Below, piece by piece: positions 8,825-17,545 of a stretch of DNA of 64,000 nt. The stretch lies in NCBI RefSeq assembly GCF_035712445.1, contig NZ_DASTAT010000022.1, positions 85,892 through 149,891 on the forward strand, in the 5' to 3' direction. Made by a program: the position numbers and the translations under genes. Each line of letters begins with the position of its first letter. Position 1 is the first letter of the stretch. Origin of the DNA: Oligoflexus sp. Its GTDB lineage: Bacteria > Bdellovibrionota_B > Oligoflexia > Oligoflexales > Oligoflexaceae. A model generated the notes under the pieces. That model was not told the origin of the DNA. It was given only the letters and a program-made list of their open reading frames with translations, and did not search any database.

Positions 8825-10000
8825 ATGAAATCCGGGTTTGGGGCCCGCAATTTCCTCGGGAATCAAAGCGTTCTTATCATAGAGCCTACCCTGAACTATA
8901 AAAATTCCATGAAAGGCTTTCTCAGCAATCTGAAGATCACCAACTATAAATTCGTGTCCACGGTTCGCGACGCCAAAATCAGCCTTCTCACGATGGATGT
9001 CGGGCTTTTCATCTGTGAATGGAGCCTGAAGGACATGAATGGCATCCAGTTCTGTCGGGAAATCAAAGAAAATCCCCGGCACACGCAGACCCCATTCTTG
9101 CTCCTTTCTGTCGAAAACCTCAAGAAAGACGTGATCTTGGCAAGTGAGGTCGGCATCGACGGCTACCTTTTGAAGCCCTTCAGCTTCGAGGAATTCCGCG
9201 ATTCGGTGATGAGCGTTCTCAGGGTCAAACGCGCCCCTTCCCCGATCAATAGAACCATAGATGAAGCTCAGGAACTCCTCCGGCTCAATGAAACCGATCG
9301 AGCCGAAGGGCTGTTTGAGCAGGCGAGGCAGGCCAATCCGCAGTCGGCGCGCGCCCTCACGGGACTGGCCCAGGTCGCTGATATCCGGGGTGATGCCGCG
9401 CGGGCCATCATGCTTTTGAAACAGGCGCACCATGCCAATCCCGATTATGTGGACGCGATCCGTTCGCTCGTCGAGCTTTACCTCGTGCGCGGACCCACCC
9501 GGGATCTGATCGAGATGGCGGAAAAGGCCCACAAAGTCAGCCCGGAAAATCCCAAATATACCCTGATTCTCGCCAAGGCGTTTTTGGAGGAGGAGGATCT
9601 TCCGCAGTCCGAGATCTTCTTCAAAAAGACCATCCGATTATCCCCGAAATTGGCTCAAGCTTATAAAGGACTCGGACGCCTTTACCTGATTCAGGACGAC
9701 TACGATTCGGCCATGAAGAACTTCGAAAAGGCCCTGGATTTCGATGAAAAGGACGTGAGCGTTCTGAATTCCCTGGGACTGGCCTATGTCAAGCTGGAGA
9801 AATACAACGAGGGTATCGAGAAATATATGGCGGCACTGAAGATGCGGCCCAATGATTTCCGCATCATCTTCAATCTAGGATATGCCAAGGAAAAACTGGG
9901 CGACCTCGAAGCCGCCCGTTTTTACTATCAGCAGGTTCTGACTCATAATCCTGAATTTGACAAGGCCAAACGGCGTCTGAAGAACCTTGGAGCCGCTTAG
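8825..10000 (+). CDS. Receiver-like domain protein with TPR repeats
   Basis: 391 residues. Residues 15-130 match a CheY-like receiver; 150-391 contain about six TPR motifs (for example AYKGLGRLYLIQDDYDSAMKNFEKALDFD). The receiver is atypical: the strand that normally ends in the phosphoacceptor Asp reads FICEWSLKDMNG, placing Glu65 there, and the N-terminal acidic pair is reduced to a single Glu (IIEP), while Lys117 (YLLKPF) is kept. It may therefore mimic a constantly phosphorylated state. The ATG at 8825 has AGGGAG upstream; an earlier in-frame ATG at 8783 lacks one. The stop overlaps the stop of the convergent aacS gene. Confidence 0.88.
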   Translation: MKSGFGARNFLGNQSVLIIEPTLNYKNSMKGFLSNLKITNYKFVSTVRDAKISLLTMDVGLFICEWSLKDMNGIQFCREIKENPRHTQTPFLLLSVENLKKDVILASEVGIDGYLLKPFSFEEFRDSVMSVLRVKRAPSPINRTIDEAQELLRLNETDRAEGLFEQARQANPQSARALTGLAQVADIRGDAARAIMLLKQAHHANPDYVDAIRSLVELYLVRGPTRDLIEMAEKAHKVSPENPKYTLILAKAFLEEEDLPQSEIFFKKTIRLSPKLAQAYKGLGRLYLIQDDYDSAMKNFEKALDFDEKDVSVLNSLGLAYVKLEKYNEGIEKYMAALKMRPNDFRIIFNLGYAKEKLGDLEAARFYYQQVLTHNPEFDKAKRRLKNLGAA

Positions 10001-11964
10001 CGGAAGCTCTCGTATTCCAGCAAGCATTCCGGATTGACGATGGCCGAGAGGTTATCGAGGGGCTCTCGATGAAGGATTCGGGTCACCGCGAGTTCCAGTT
10101 TTTTCCCACTCCGCGTATAGGGAATATCTTTCACCTGGACAATGGCGGCCGGCACATGCCGGGGTGAAAGTTTTTGCCGCAGCTCAAGCTTGATTTTCCG
10201 CACCAGTTCGTCATTGAGCGCGGACCCCTCTTTTAATTTTACAAACAGCACCATCTCTGCATCACCGTCTCTTTGCCGTGAAACAGCCAGAGAGTCCTGA
10301 ACCTCAGGGAATTGCTCGACCTGGCGATAGATCTCGGCAGTTCCAATGCGCACGCCGCCCGGATTGAGTGTTGCGTCGGAGCGACCATAAACGGTGATGC
10401 CGCCATGCGCGGTGATTTCGATGAAATCTCCGTGGCGCCACACCTCGACATGGGGATAGAAATTGAAATAGGCCTCCTGATACTTCCGCCCGTCATCCTT
10501 CCAAAAGCCGATCGGCATACACGGGAAAGGCTTGGTGCACACGAGTTCGCCACGTTTTTGACGCAAAGGATGCCCGTCCTCATCCCAGCAGTCGACGGCC
10601 ATGCCGAGACCGGGACCTTGAATCTCGCCCACGTAAACAGGCAGCCAGGGATTGCCGAGCATGAAGCAGGAAACGATATCGGTTCCACCGCTGATGGAAG
10701 CGAGATGAATGTCCGGCTTCACGACCTCGTACACCCATTCGAAATGTTCGGGCATGAGCGGGGAACCCGTGGAGAGCATGGTTTCCAAGCGATCCAGGGG
10801 GAAGTCGGTCCGCGGGTGAAGGCCGGCCTTCATGCAGCTTGCGAGAAATTTGGGACTGGTGCCGAAACAGGTCACGCCATGATCCGAAACCGCCTGCCAG
10901 AGCACGGCGAAATTCTGCCGATTGATGGAGCCTTCGAAAAGAACCAGATCCGCGCCCGTGGCTAAAGCGGACACCATCCAGTTCCACATCATCCACCCGC
11001 AGGTTGTGAAATAGAGCAGGCGCTTGCCTGGACCCAAATCACTGTGAAGCATCAGTTCCTTTTTGTGCTGAAGCAGGGTGCCCCCGACGGAATGCACGAT
11101 GCACTTGGGTTTGCCGGTCGTGCCCGAGGAGAAAAGGATATAGAGCGGATGATCGAAAGGGGTCGCGACGGGTGCGAATGCAGCCAAGGCTTCCTTCGCG
11201 CTCATGCCGCCGAGAAAATTTTGCCAGGATACAAAGGGGGCCGGATGCTGTCCAACACCCAAGGGATCGATCATGATGCTCGCCCTCAGGGTCGGCAAAC
11301 TTCGGCTTACAAGCGAAGCCGTCTCGGCACAATCTATGAATTTATCGCTGTATGTATAGGCCCTCGTAGCGAACAGGACGGTGGGTTCGATCTGGCTAAA
11401 GCGATCGAGGATCCCCTCGCTGCCAAAGTCAGGAGAACAGGACGACCAGATGGCTCCGAGCGCGCTCGTCGCCAGCATGGCAATGATGGCTTCGCTGGTG
11501 TTCGGACAGATCCCGGCGACGCGATCTCCGTACTTTACACCGGCCTTCTGGAGGGCCGCTGTGCATTGAGCCACCTGGGTTTTCAGGCTTTCACTGGGAA
11601 GAACGACGGGGTCCCGCAGACCTTCTATTATAGATATGATCTTGGCGGGATTTTTATCCTGATGAGCTAACAGGTTTCGAGCAAAACTGAGCTGACCGTC
11701 GGGAAACCATCGAGCGCCACGCATTTTTCCGGCGGGTGGCGGCACGAGGACCGCGCTCGGGACCTTGTCCCAGATAATCCCCAAATAGTCAGAAGCTGCG
11801 CCCCAGAACGCCGCGGGATCATCAACCGACCATTGATGCAGCGCATGATAATTCGAGAAGGAGGCGCCCGTTTGGGCCTCACAATGGCTTTTGAATTTCC
11901 ACATGTGGCTGGCGTGCAAACGCTCGCGTCCTGCCTGCCACAAAGCATTATCATCCCTGGTCAT
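9997..11964 (-). CDS. aacS: Acetoacetyl-CoA synthetase (acetoacetate-CoA ligase)
   Basis: 655 residues, full length for the family. Activates acetoacetate with ATP and CoA through an acyl-AMP, feeding ketone body or PHB-derived carbon into acetyl-CoA pools. ANL-superfamily signatures: LFSSGTTGKPKCIVH (P-loop-like A3 motif), GWMMWNWMVS, STGSPLMPEHFEWVYE, ISGGTDIVSCF, YGRSDATLNPGGVRIGTAEIYRQ and the C-terminal catalytic Lys segment TRSGKKLELAV. The N-terminal ACS-type extension with FWGAASDYLGIIWDK is typical of AacS. It appears monocistronic. Its stop overlaps the converging receiver-TPR gene by TTAG. Confidence 0.93.
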   Translation of the reverse strand: MTRDDNALWQAGRERLHASHMWKFKSHCEAQTGASFSNYHALHQWSVDDPAAFWGAASDYLGIIWDKVPSAVLVPPPAGKMRGARWFPDGQLSFARNLLAHQDKNPAKIISIIEGLRDPVVLPSESLKTQVAQCTAALQKAGVKYGDRVAGICPNTSEAIIAMLATSALGAIWSSCSPDFGSEGILDRFSQIEPTVLFATRAYTYSDKFIDCAETASLVSRSLPTLRASIMIDPLGVGQHPAPFVSWQNFLGGMSAKEALAAFAPVATPFDHPLYILFSSGTTGKPKCIVHSVGGTLLQHKKELMLHSDLGPGKRLLYFTTCGWMMWNWMVSALATGADLVLFEGSINRQNFAVLWQAVSDHGVTCFGTSPKFLASCMKAGLHPRTDFPLDRLETMLSTGSPLMPEHFEWVYEVVKPDIHLASISGGTDIVSCFMLGNPWLPVYVGEIQGPGLGMAVDCWDEDGHPLRQKRGELVCTKPFPCMPIGFWKDDGRKYQEAYFNFYPHVEVWRHGDFIEITAHGGITVYGRSDATLNPGGVRIGTAEIYRQVEQFPEVQDSLAVSRQRDGDAEMVLFVKLKEGSALNDELVRKIKLELRQKLSPRHVPAAIVQVKDIPYTRSGKKLELAVTRILHREPLDNLSAIVNPECLLEYESFR

Positions 11965-12059
11965 ACTGCCTAACCCCCTTGGCCAGAACCCTCTGTGCCT
12001 AGGATTTATAGGCGAGACTCAGTCGTAATGTCAGCAAAAAAGCTCGAAAAGGTGGGATT

Positions 12060-12851
12060 TTAAGGATCGACTGATTTATCAATTTTCCGCGCAATAGCCC
12101 GCAGGCGACTGAGTCCTTCACTCGATTTCGGTGCCGCGGGTTTCGCGCTCGCGGCCGATTCCTCTTCACGGCGATAGTGGGAAGCCGCCACAGATTTTTG
12201 CGCCTTCATAAGACTGCTTTGCTGGGGCTTCGGCGCAGGCTTGGGCAGCGGCTCGGGTGCGGGCGTTGGCGCAGCTTCGGTCTTTGTCCTGACGAGCTGA
12301 AGCTGCGCAAGTCGCTGCTCCATCAATTCCGGACGCACATTGAAAAACGCAGCCGCGTCGGCGACTGTTCCCAGGGTCGCATAAGCTTTCTTCACCATTC
12401 CACGCGGCATGAGGAGGGCAGACGCGAAAGCATCAGCTTGCATCTCTTCAGGTGCAATCAAGGGACGTTTAAGAAAGCGACCAAGCGCACCGCTGCGCTC
12501 CCGCACTTCATGCGTTTTCAGTTCACCCCTGGCCATCAGCGGTTGGATTTCAAGCAGGAAATGCCCGAAGAGGTGCGCCAAGGTAAAGTTCAATTCACCC
12601 GGATCGCGGAGGCTGGGGGAAACGATCAGCGATGCATGCCAGGCCCCGCGATGGTCGGCTGCGAAGAGTCGCGCCGCGTCCGCGATATCATCCCGCGATA
12701 ATTCCAAACCGGCATTGATCAATAAGGGTTCCACCCGAAGCCGTGGGCTATAGATGTGCTTATCCGCAAAATATTTTCGAACCAAACACGCCAGAGTTTC
12801 CAGATCGCCGCTCGTGACCGTATGAAGAATCTCTGGGAATAAGGCGAGCAT
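12060..12851 (-). CDS. ImmA/IrrE-like protein with altered metalloprotease motif
   Basis: 263 residues. The N-terminal 160 residues resemble the ImmA/IrrE (DUF955) zinc-protease domain: FTLAHLFGHFLLE occupies the place of FTLAHELGHYLLH, and EEMQADAFASALLMP matches the third-ligand helix. Both motif histidines (93, 97) and Glu136 remain, but the catalytic Glu after the first His is Leu, so proteolysis looks unlikely and a regulatory or binding role is possible. The C-terminal 80 residues are a Pro/Ala/Lys-rich low-complexity tail. AAGGAG precedes the ATG. No Xre repressor partner is adjacent. Confidence 0.78.
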   Translation of the reverse strand: MLALFPEILHTVTSGDLETLACLVRKYFADKHIYSPRLRVEPLLINAGLELSRDDIADAARLFAADHRGAWHASLIVSPSLRDPGELNFTLAHLFGHFLLEIQPLMARGELKTHEVRERSGALGRFLKRPLIAPEEMQADAFASALLMPRGMVKKAYATLGTVADAAAFFNVRPELMEQRLAQLQLVRTKTEAAPTPAPEPLPKPAPKPQQSSLMKAQKSVAASHYRREEESAASAKPAAPKSSEGLSRLRAIARKIDKSVDP

Positions 12852-13031
12852 GATCGCACTCCTTCGCTGGTTTATTTTATTGTACCAGACTTCAAAAATT
12901 CCCGATTTACACCCACCTGGAATGACCTTTCTAATTAATTGAAATTAAAAGATTAATTGGTTCTTTTCAAGTTCCCGCAGGGACCGCCGATAGTGTTTTT
13001 AAGTCACCGCTTGCACATGGGGGAAAGCTAT

Positions 13032-13361
13032 ATGGGGGATCCGGCATTGGATGAACAGAGGCGATCGCCTCGTCGTGTGCTCACGAAATTGCTCCCTGGA
13101 CCCTTGCTCGATTCGGAGAATAAGGTCCTGCACTGTCGACCGATTGACCTTTCGCAGGAGGGCTTGTCCATCCTCAGCGAGGCCCAACTGAGTATCGGCA
13201 CACAGCTGACCTTGAAAACCCATAATCAGACAGTGCCCCTTGAGGTCATCTGGCAAAAGCCCGACTTCGGAAAGCAGGGACTCACTCGTTACGGGCTCAG
13301 GTCCAATGATGAGTCGATCGATCTCGAACAAATGTTTCGTTCCGCTGGCTGTCTTAAGTGA
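13032..13361 (+). CDS. PilZ-domain protein (probable c-di-GMP effector)
   Basis: About 109 residues, a single PilZ domain. The c-di-GMP-binding marks are the RRSPRR arginine cluster near the N-terminus and DLSQEGLSI (D-x-S-x-x-G type). The ATG at 13032 follows a GGGGGA element with good spacing; an ATG at 13017 or a GTG at 12957 would lengthen the N-terminus with residues that do not fit the family. PilZ proteins transmit c-di-GMP levels to motility, secretion or polysaccharide systems; a GGDEF enzyme lies at 39.7 kb. Confidence 0.85.
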   Translation: MGDPALDEQRRSPRRVLTKLLPGPLLDSENKVLHCRPIDLSQEGLSILSEAQLSIGTQLTLKTHNQTVPLEVIWQKPDFGKQGLTRYGLRSNDESIDLEQMFRSAGCLK

Positions 13362-13559
13362 AACGGTTGCGGCACAAGCCGCACACCACTTCCTGATCAC
13401 CCGCCGCTGACCAGCTCACTCCACAAAATTCCACAGCCCCTTCATCGCGCGTCATGAAAAAGAATTTTTTTTCTTCGATAGCGATTGCAATGCGAATTAT
13501 TTTTCGGTAACACTATACCTAGCACAGTCAAGCGACAGCTCAACTCTTAGGAGAAGACC

Positions 13560-13841
13560 TTGGAAGAGAACATGAACGCCGAAGAAGGCATGCAAGAAGC
13601 GAAGACCACCAAGAAGAAACGTTCCGGCAAGAAGAAAAAAGCTGGCAAGAAAAAAGCCGCTAAGAAGGTGGTAGCGAAGAAGAAGTCGACCAAGAAGAAG
13701 GCAGCTAAAAAGGCTACCAAGAAAAAAGCTGCTAAGGCGACCAAGAAAAAAGCCGGCAAGAAAAAAGCAGCCAAGAAAAAAGTAGCTAAAAAAGCTACCA
13801 AGAAAAAAGCTGCGAAGAAGAAAGCCAGAAAGAAGAAGTAA
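13560..13841 (+). CDS. Histone H1-like lysine/alanine-rich protein
   Basis: 93 residues; after an acidic N-terminus (MEENMNAEEGMQEAK) the chain is almost entirely Lys, Ala, Thr and Gly in short repeats of the KKAAKK / TKKKA type. This matches the C-terminal-domain type of eukaryotic histone H1 and bacterial H1-like proteins (Bordetella BpH1, chlamydial Hc2), which bind DNA by charge. The TTG start at 13560 has AGGAG upstream; an ATG at 13572 is an alternative. The repetitive codons (AAGAAG/AAAAAA GCT) give strong low-complexity DNA. Confidence 0.82.
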   Translation: MEENMNAEEGMQEAKTTKKKRSGKKKKAGKKKAAKKVVAKKKSTKKKAAKKATKKKAAKATKKKAGKKKAAKKKVAKKATKKKAAKKKARKKK

Positions 13842-13952
13842 TCTTTTTGGGTTTCAGTCGTCGGGGCGGTCTGCACGGCCGTTCTTACGAAACAGCGCGG
13901 GTTAGGGAGCGATTTTGCCCTCTATTCCGCGTTTTGCTTTTGGGGGCCTCAA

Positions 13953-15068
13953 GTGCCTAAATGGCAGAGAACTGCATATCTCATATTCCAGCATAATAAA
14001 CAAAGCTTCACCCGCATCCGCTATGACTGGGGCCGCGAACTGGTTGTGATCGCCAGTACAGGTATCCTCCTCGGGCTTTTCTATTATATGTTCCATGACT
14101 TCCTGCAGGACAAGCTGAATGACCTGGAGCCGGCTCTGCGTGAAACCATTGCCACGCGCCTGCGCGCAGCCGTGATGCTTGGGCTTGGACTTTGGGTGGG
14201 TGGCCGGCTTTCCAATCTCTTCCGTGATGAACCCGGATGGCCTCAGTTCGCTCTGAGATCCGGTGAAGATCCCTGGGTGATCACGACCTTCCGCTGGGGT
14301 CAATCCCTGCTCCTGATCCTCGTGAGCTACGGAATATTCCGGCATTTCTTTGAACCGGGTCCGAAGCTTTTGCTCGGCAGTCTTGGGCTCGCAGTCGCGA
14401 CCTTCGGCGTGATGCGCGCAAGGAAAGAGAGCACGGGACCGCAGAATCTGAAGCCCATCCTGAGCGACGCCGTCGAGAGTCGATCGCACACGCTGCGCAG
14501 CTGGCGCTGGTTTCAGATGGTGCAAAGGAATCGTCTCTGTCGCCTCTGCATCGGGATCAGTCTTCTGCTTCAGCTCTTGATTGGCGTCATGCACGCCATG
14601 GCCTGGCCCTTGGTCCTGACCGTTCTGGGCACGATGCTATCGAGTGCCCTCTTAGCCTGGGCTGTCGCCTTTCAACTGGAAGAGGACATGCGGGCGGTTT
14701 GGTTTGAACGCCAGCTCGGCTGTTCCCATGAGGAATTCGTCCGTGTCTATGAGCAAATCTGCTGGATCCTGGGCCTGAGCCTGGCCGCGCTGAGTCTCCT
14801 GACCCTCCTCGTGACCGGCGTTGCCGGCCGTGAGCCGCTGGGCGAATGGGTTAAACTTCTGCCCATAGCGGCGCTCTTTCCCATGATCACACCAGCGATT
14901 ATGTTTCAGGTGGCTCCGGAACGCCCCCTCCTTCAAATTCTGATTACAGGATTGATCGGGCTCTTTTTGGGAACTGCGATCTATGCGCACATCCTATCCA
15001 TCGTTCTGGTCCCGATTGCCATCACTTATGCCAAAAATTATCAGAAAGATAATTTTTACCGTTCCTAG
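13953..15068 (+). CDS. Integral membrane protein, probable ABC transporter permease
   Basis: 371 residues with about nine hydrophobic segments (for example around 29-49, 130-150, 205-245, 263-285, 320-360). No family was securely recognised; the start is GTG. It lies 12 bases upstream of an ABC ATPase gene in the same direction, which suggests it is the membrane partner of that ATPase. Cytoplasmic basic loops follow segments 2 and 4, and the C-terminus is short. It is the first gene of a four-gene operon that continues with two exporter-type half-transporters. Confidence 0.7.
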   Translation: MPKWQRTAYLIFQHNKQSFTRIRYDWGRELVVIASTGILLGLFYYMFHDFLQDKLNDLEPALRETIATRLRAAVMLGLGLWVGGRLSNLFRDEPGWPQFALRSGEDPWVITTFRWGQSLLLILVSYGIFRHFFEPGPKLLLGSLGLAVATFGVMRARKESTGPQNLKPILSDAVESRSHTLRSWRWFQMVQRNRLCRLCIGISLLLQLLIGVMHAMAWPLVLTVLGTMLSSALLAWAVAFQLEEDMRAVWFERQLGCSHEEFVRVYEQICWILGLSLAALSLLTLLVTGVAGREPLGEWVKLLPIAALFPMITPAIMFQVAPERPLLQILITGLIGLFLGTAIYAHILSIVLVPIAITYAKNYQKDNFYRS

Positions 15069-15080
15069 GGAGAACCCTCA

Positions 15081-15806
15081 ATGCTGACACTCGACATTCA
15101 CTCCCTGAGCAAAACCTTTGCCCAGAGCCAGTTCCGCCTGGGTCCTCTGGATCTTAAGATGGACGAGGGCGACAGCCTCGCCCTCTTCGGCAAAAACGGA
15201 GCCGGCAAGTCCACCCTCTTTCATCTGATCACGGGACATCTTCGACCCGATGAGGGTCGCATTCAGGTCTTTGGCGAAACGATGAAGGTCGATGCCTTCG
15301 CTTTGAAAAGGCGAATGGGGTATCTGCCGCAGAACCTCGATCTTCCGCGCTGGGTGAGCGGCTTCGACATCATCACATATGCCATGAAATTGCATGGCAT
15401 GCAGCCCCTCGCCGCAGCCCGCGAACGCGTCCTCGAATACTGGGATTGTGTGAGCTTCGCGCATAAACCCCTGGCCGCCTGCTCCTATGGAATGCAAAAG
15501 CGCATTGCCCTGGCGCTGGCCTCGCTGCATAACCCGGACCTTTTGATTCTGGATGAGCCTTTTTCCGGACTCGACCTCTTTCACATTCGCGCTCTGGAAA
15601 ATCTTCTGGAGGAACGCCGCGGCAAACAGCTGACCATAGTCAGCACCCATGTCGCCGCTCACGCCGCCAAGCTGAGCAATAAGGCCGCGACCATGCGCGA
15701 CGGTCAGGTTATGGAGCTGAAGGCCTGGGAAAATGCAGACTTTATGACTCGCATTGCCCTGATGGAGGAACAGTTTTTCGTTCCAGGATCCGAGGTCCGG
15801 GCATGA
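15081..15806 (+). CDS. ABC transporter ATP-binding protein
   Basis: 241 residues, a stand-alone nucleotide-binding domain. Walker A is GKNGAGKST near residue 37, Q-loop YLPQN, signature CSYGMQKR (a weakened LSGGQ: the Gly-Met variant seen in ABC-2-type ATPases), Walker B LLILDEPFSGLD and H-loop STH. GGGAG precedes the ATG. The stop overlaps the next ATG by four bases (ATGA), giving translational coupling. It most probably pairs with the preceding membrane protein; substrate unknown. Confidence 0.9.
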   Translation: MLTLDIHSLSKTFAQSQFRLGPLDLKMDEGDSLALFGKNGAGKSTLFHLITGHLRPDEGRIQVFGETMKVDAFALKRRMGYLPQNLDLPRWVSGFDIITYAMKLHGMQPLAAARERVLEYWDCVSFAHKPLAACSYGMQKRIALALASLHNPDLLILDEPFSGLDLFHIRALENLLEERRGKQLTIVSTHVAAHAAKLSNKAATMRDGQVMELKAWENADFMTRIALMEEQFFVPGSEVRA

Positions 15807-17545
15807 TCAGTACGAGCCTTCGGCGCTTCACCCGCCTTTTCGCGATCGAACTCTGGCCCTGGTATCTGGGTGGCACCATTTTCCTTGCGGTCACCAACAT
15901 CATCTCCTTGGAAATTCCCCAGCTGGCCAAGGAAGTGGTCAACGCACTGCAGGCGCCCATCGGCGAGGATGATGGACACCTTGCGCGGGTGGCTCTGGCG
16001 ATCGTCGGCCTGGGTTTGACCCAGATCATCGTGCGCAGTTTCTCCCGTATCCTGATCTTCTGGCCCGGACGAAAACTGGAGGCCACCTCCAAATCCTATC
16101 TTTTCGCTCGCGCTCTGCAGCTGCCGCAGACCTTTTACGATCGCTTCGGAATGGGCGATCTGATATCGCGCCTTTCGAACGACCTGGGTCAGCTGCGGAT
16201 CTTCTATGCCTTCGCCATCCTGCAGGTCCTGAACCTCATATTCATCTCGGTCTTCACGCTCTATAAGATGCTGAGCGTTCATCAGCAGCTGACTTTGGTG
16301 GCCCTGTCCCCGATTCTGCTGATGCTGGTGATCACCCGCTACGTGATGCCACGCATGCAGCAGTTCACCCGGAAAAATCAGGAGGCGATCGGCACCCTGA
16401 CCAACCGCGTGACGGAAAGCTTCACCAACATTCACGTCATCCAATCGAATGCCGCCGAGCGCAGCTTTCATCGACTGATCGAGGCCGAGAATCAGAAGGT
16501 CTTCGATACCGATATGAAGGTTCTGCTCCTCAGGACTCTATTTTTCCCCCTGATCAGCAGCATGACCGGGCTGGCCCAGCTGATTGTTCTTTTTATGGGC
16601 GGAACGCTGGTCGTCCGTGGTGAATTATCCGTGGGGGACATTCTCGCCTTTAACATCTATCTGTCCTATATGGCTTTTCCTTTGACCTCGATCGGCATCA
16701 TCCTCTCGATCTATCAAAGGTCCAAGACCGCACTGGAGCGTCTGGAACCGATGTTCGTCGAACCTTTGGAAGGCCCCGACGCAGCATCCACCAAGCCCCG
16801 CATGGACGAGGCCATCCTGAATGTCCGGCAGCTGAACTTTCAGTATCCAGGTACACAAAGAAGCGCGCTGCAGAACCTGAATTTTCAGGTGAAGGCCGGT
16901 GAAATGCTCGGCATCTGCGGGCCTGTGGGTTCTGGGAAGAGCACCCTCTTTCAGGTTCTGACCCGCATCTATAATCCACCCGATGGGTCCGTCTTCTATC
17001 GCGGCCAGGACATCAACCAGCTGCCGACGGAGCAGTTGCGCCATGAGATTGGCTACGGCCTGCAGAGGGTCCACCTTTTTTCCGCGAGCATTCGGGAAAA
17101 CCTCGGCTTCGGCATGGATCCCAAACCGGATCAGGCCCAGCTGGATGAAGCGGCCCGCGCGGCTCAGATCGATCGGGAAATCATGGGCTTCGCCCTGGGC
17201 TGGGAAACCCAGATCGGGGAAAAGGGCATCCGCCTTTCAGGGGGACAGAAGCAGCGTCTGGCTCTGGCGCGACTTTTTCTGCGCCAGGCTCCCGTGCTCC
17301 TGCTCGATGATGTGCTCTCGGCTGTCGATAATATTACCGAGGCCCGCCTGATCCGCGAACTCAGAAAACGGGGCGGCACCATGCTGATCTGCTCGCATCG
17401 CAGCTCGGTCCTGCACCTTTGTGATCGCGTGCTCCTGCTCAAGGACGGCCAAATCCAGGACGAAGGCAGCTTTCAGGAGCTGATGCGCCGTCATCCGGAG
17501 CTTCAAGAGGAAATTCATGACGAACCCAACCCTGAATCAGTTTAA
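15803..17545 (+). CDS. ABC exporter half-transporter (degenerate NBD)
   Basis: 580 residues: a six-helix type-IV exporter transmembrane domain (about 1-320) plus NBD (about 345-570). Walker A GPVGSGKST, signature RLSGGQKQR and switch His (SHRSS) are intact, but the catalytic Glu after Walker B is Asp (LLLDDVLSAVD), and the Q-loop environment reads GLQRVHLF. This pattern of an Asp in one half is typical of heterodimeric exporters such as TM287/288. The next gene encodes a half with a canonical Glu, so the two should form one heterodimer with a single hydrolysing site. Overlaps the downstream gene by 29 bases. Confidence 0.92.
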   Translation: MISTSLRRFTRLFAIELWPWYLGGTIFLAVTNIISLEIPQLAKEVVNALQAPIGEDDGHLARVALAIVGLGLTQIIVRSFSRILIFWPGRKLEATSKSYLFARALQLPQTFYDRFGMGDLISRLSNDLGQLRIFYAFAILQVLNLIFISVFTLYKMLSVHQQLTLVALSPILLMLVITRYVMPRMQQFTRKNQEAIGTLTNRVTESFTNIHVIQSNAAERSFHRLIEAENQKVFDTDMKVLLLRTLFFPLISSMTGLAQLIVLFMGGTLVVRGELSVGDILAFNIYLSYMAFPLTSIGIILSIYQRSKTALERLEPMFVEPLEGPDAASTKPRMDEAILNVRQLNFQYPGTQRSALQNLNFQVKAGEMLGICGPVGSGKSTLFQVLTRIYNPPDGSVFYRGQDINQLPTEQLRHEIGYGLQRVHLFSASIRENLGFGMDPKPDQAQLDEAARAAQIDREIMGFALGWETQIGEKGIRLSGGQKQRLALARLFLRQAPVLLLDDVLSAVDNITEARLIRELRKRGGTMLICSHRSSVLHLCDRVLLLKDGQIQDEGSFQELMRRHPELQEEIHDEPNPESV

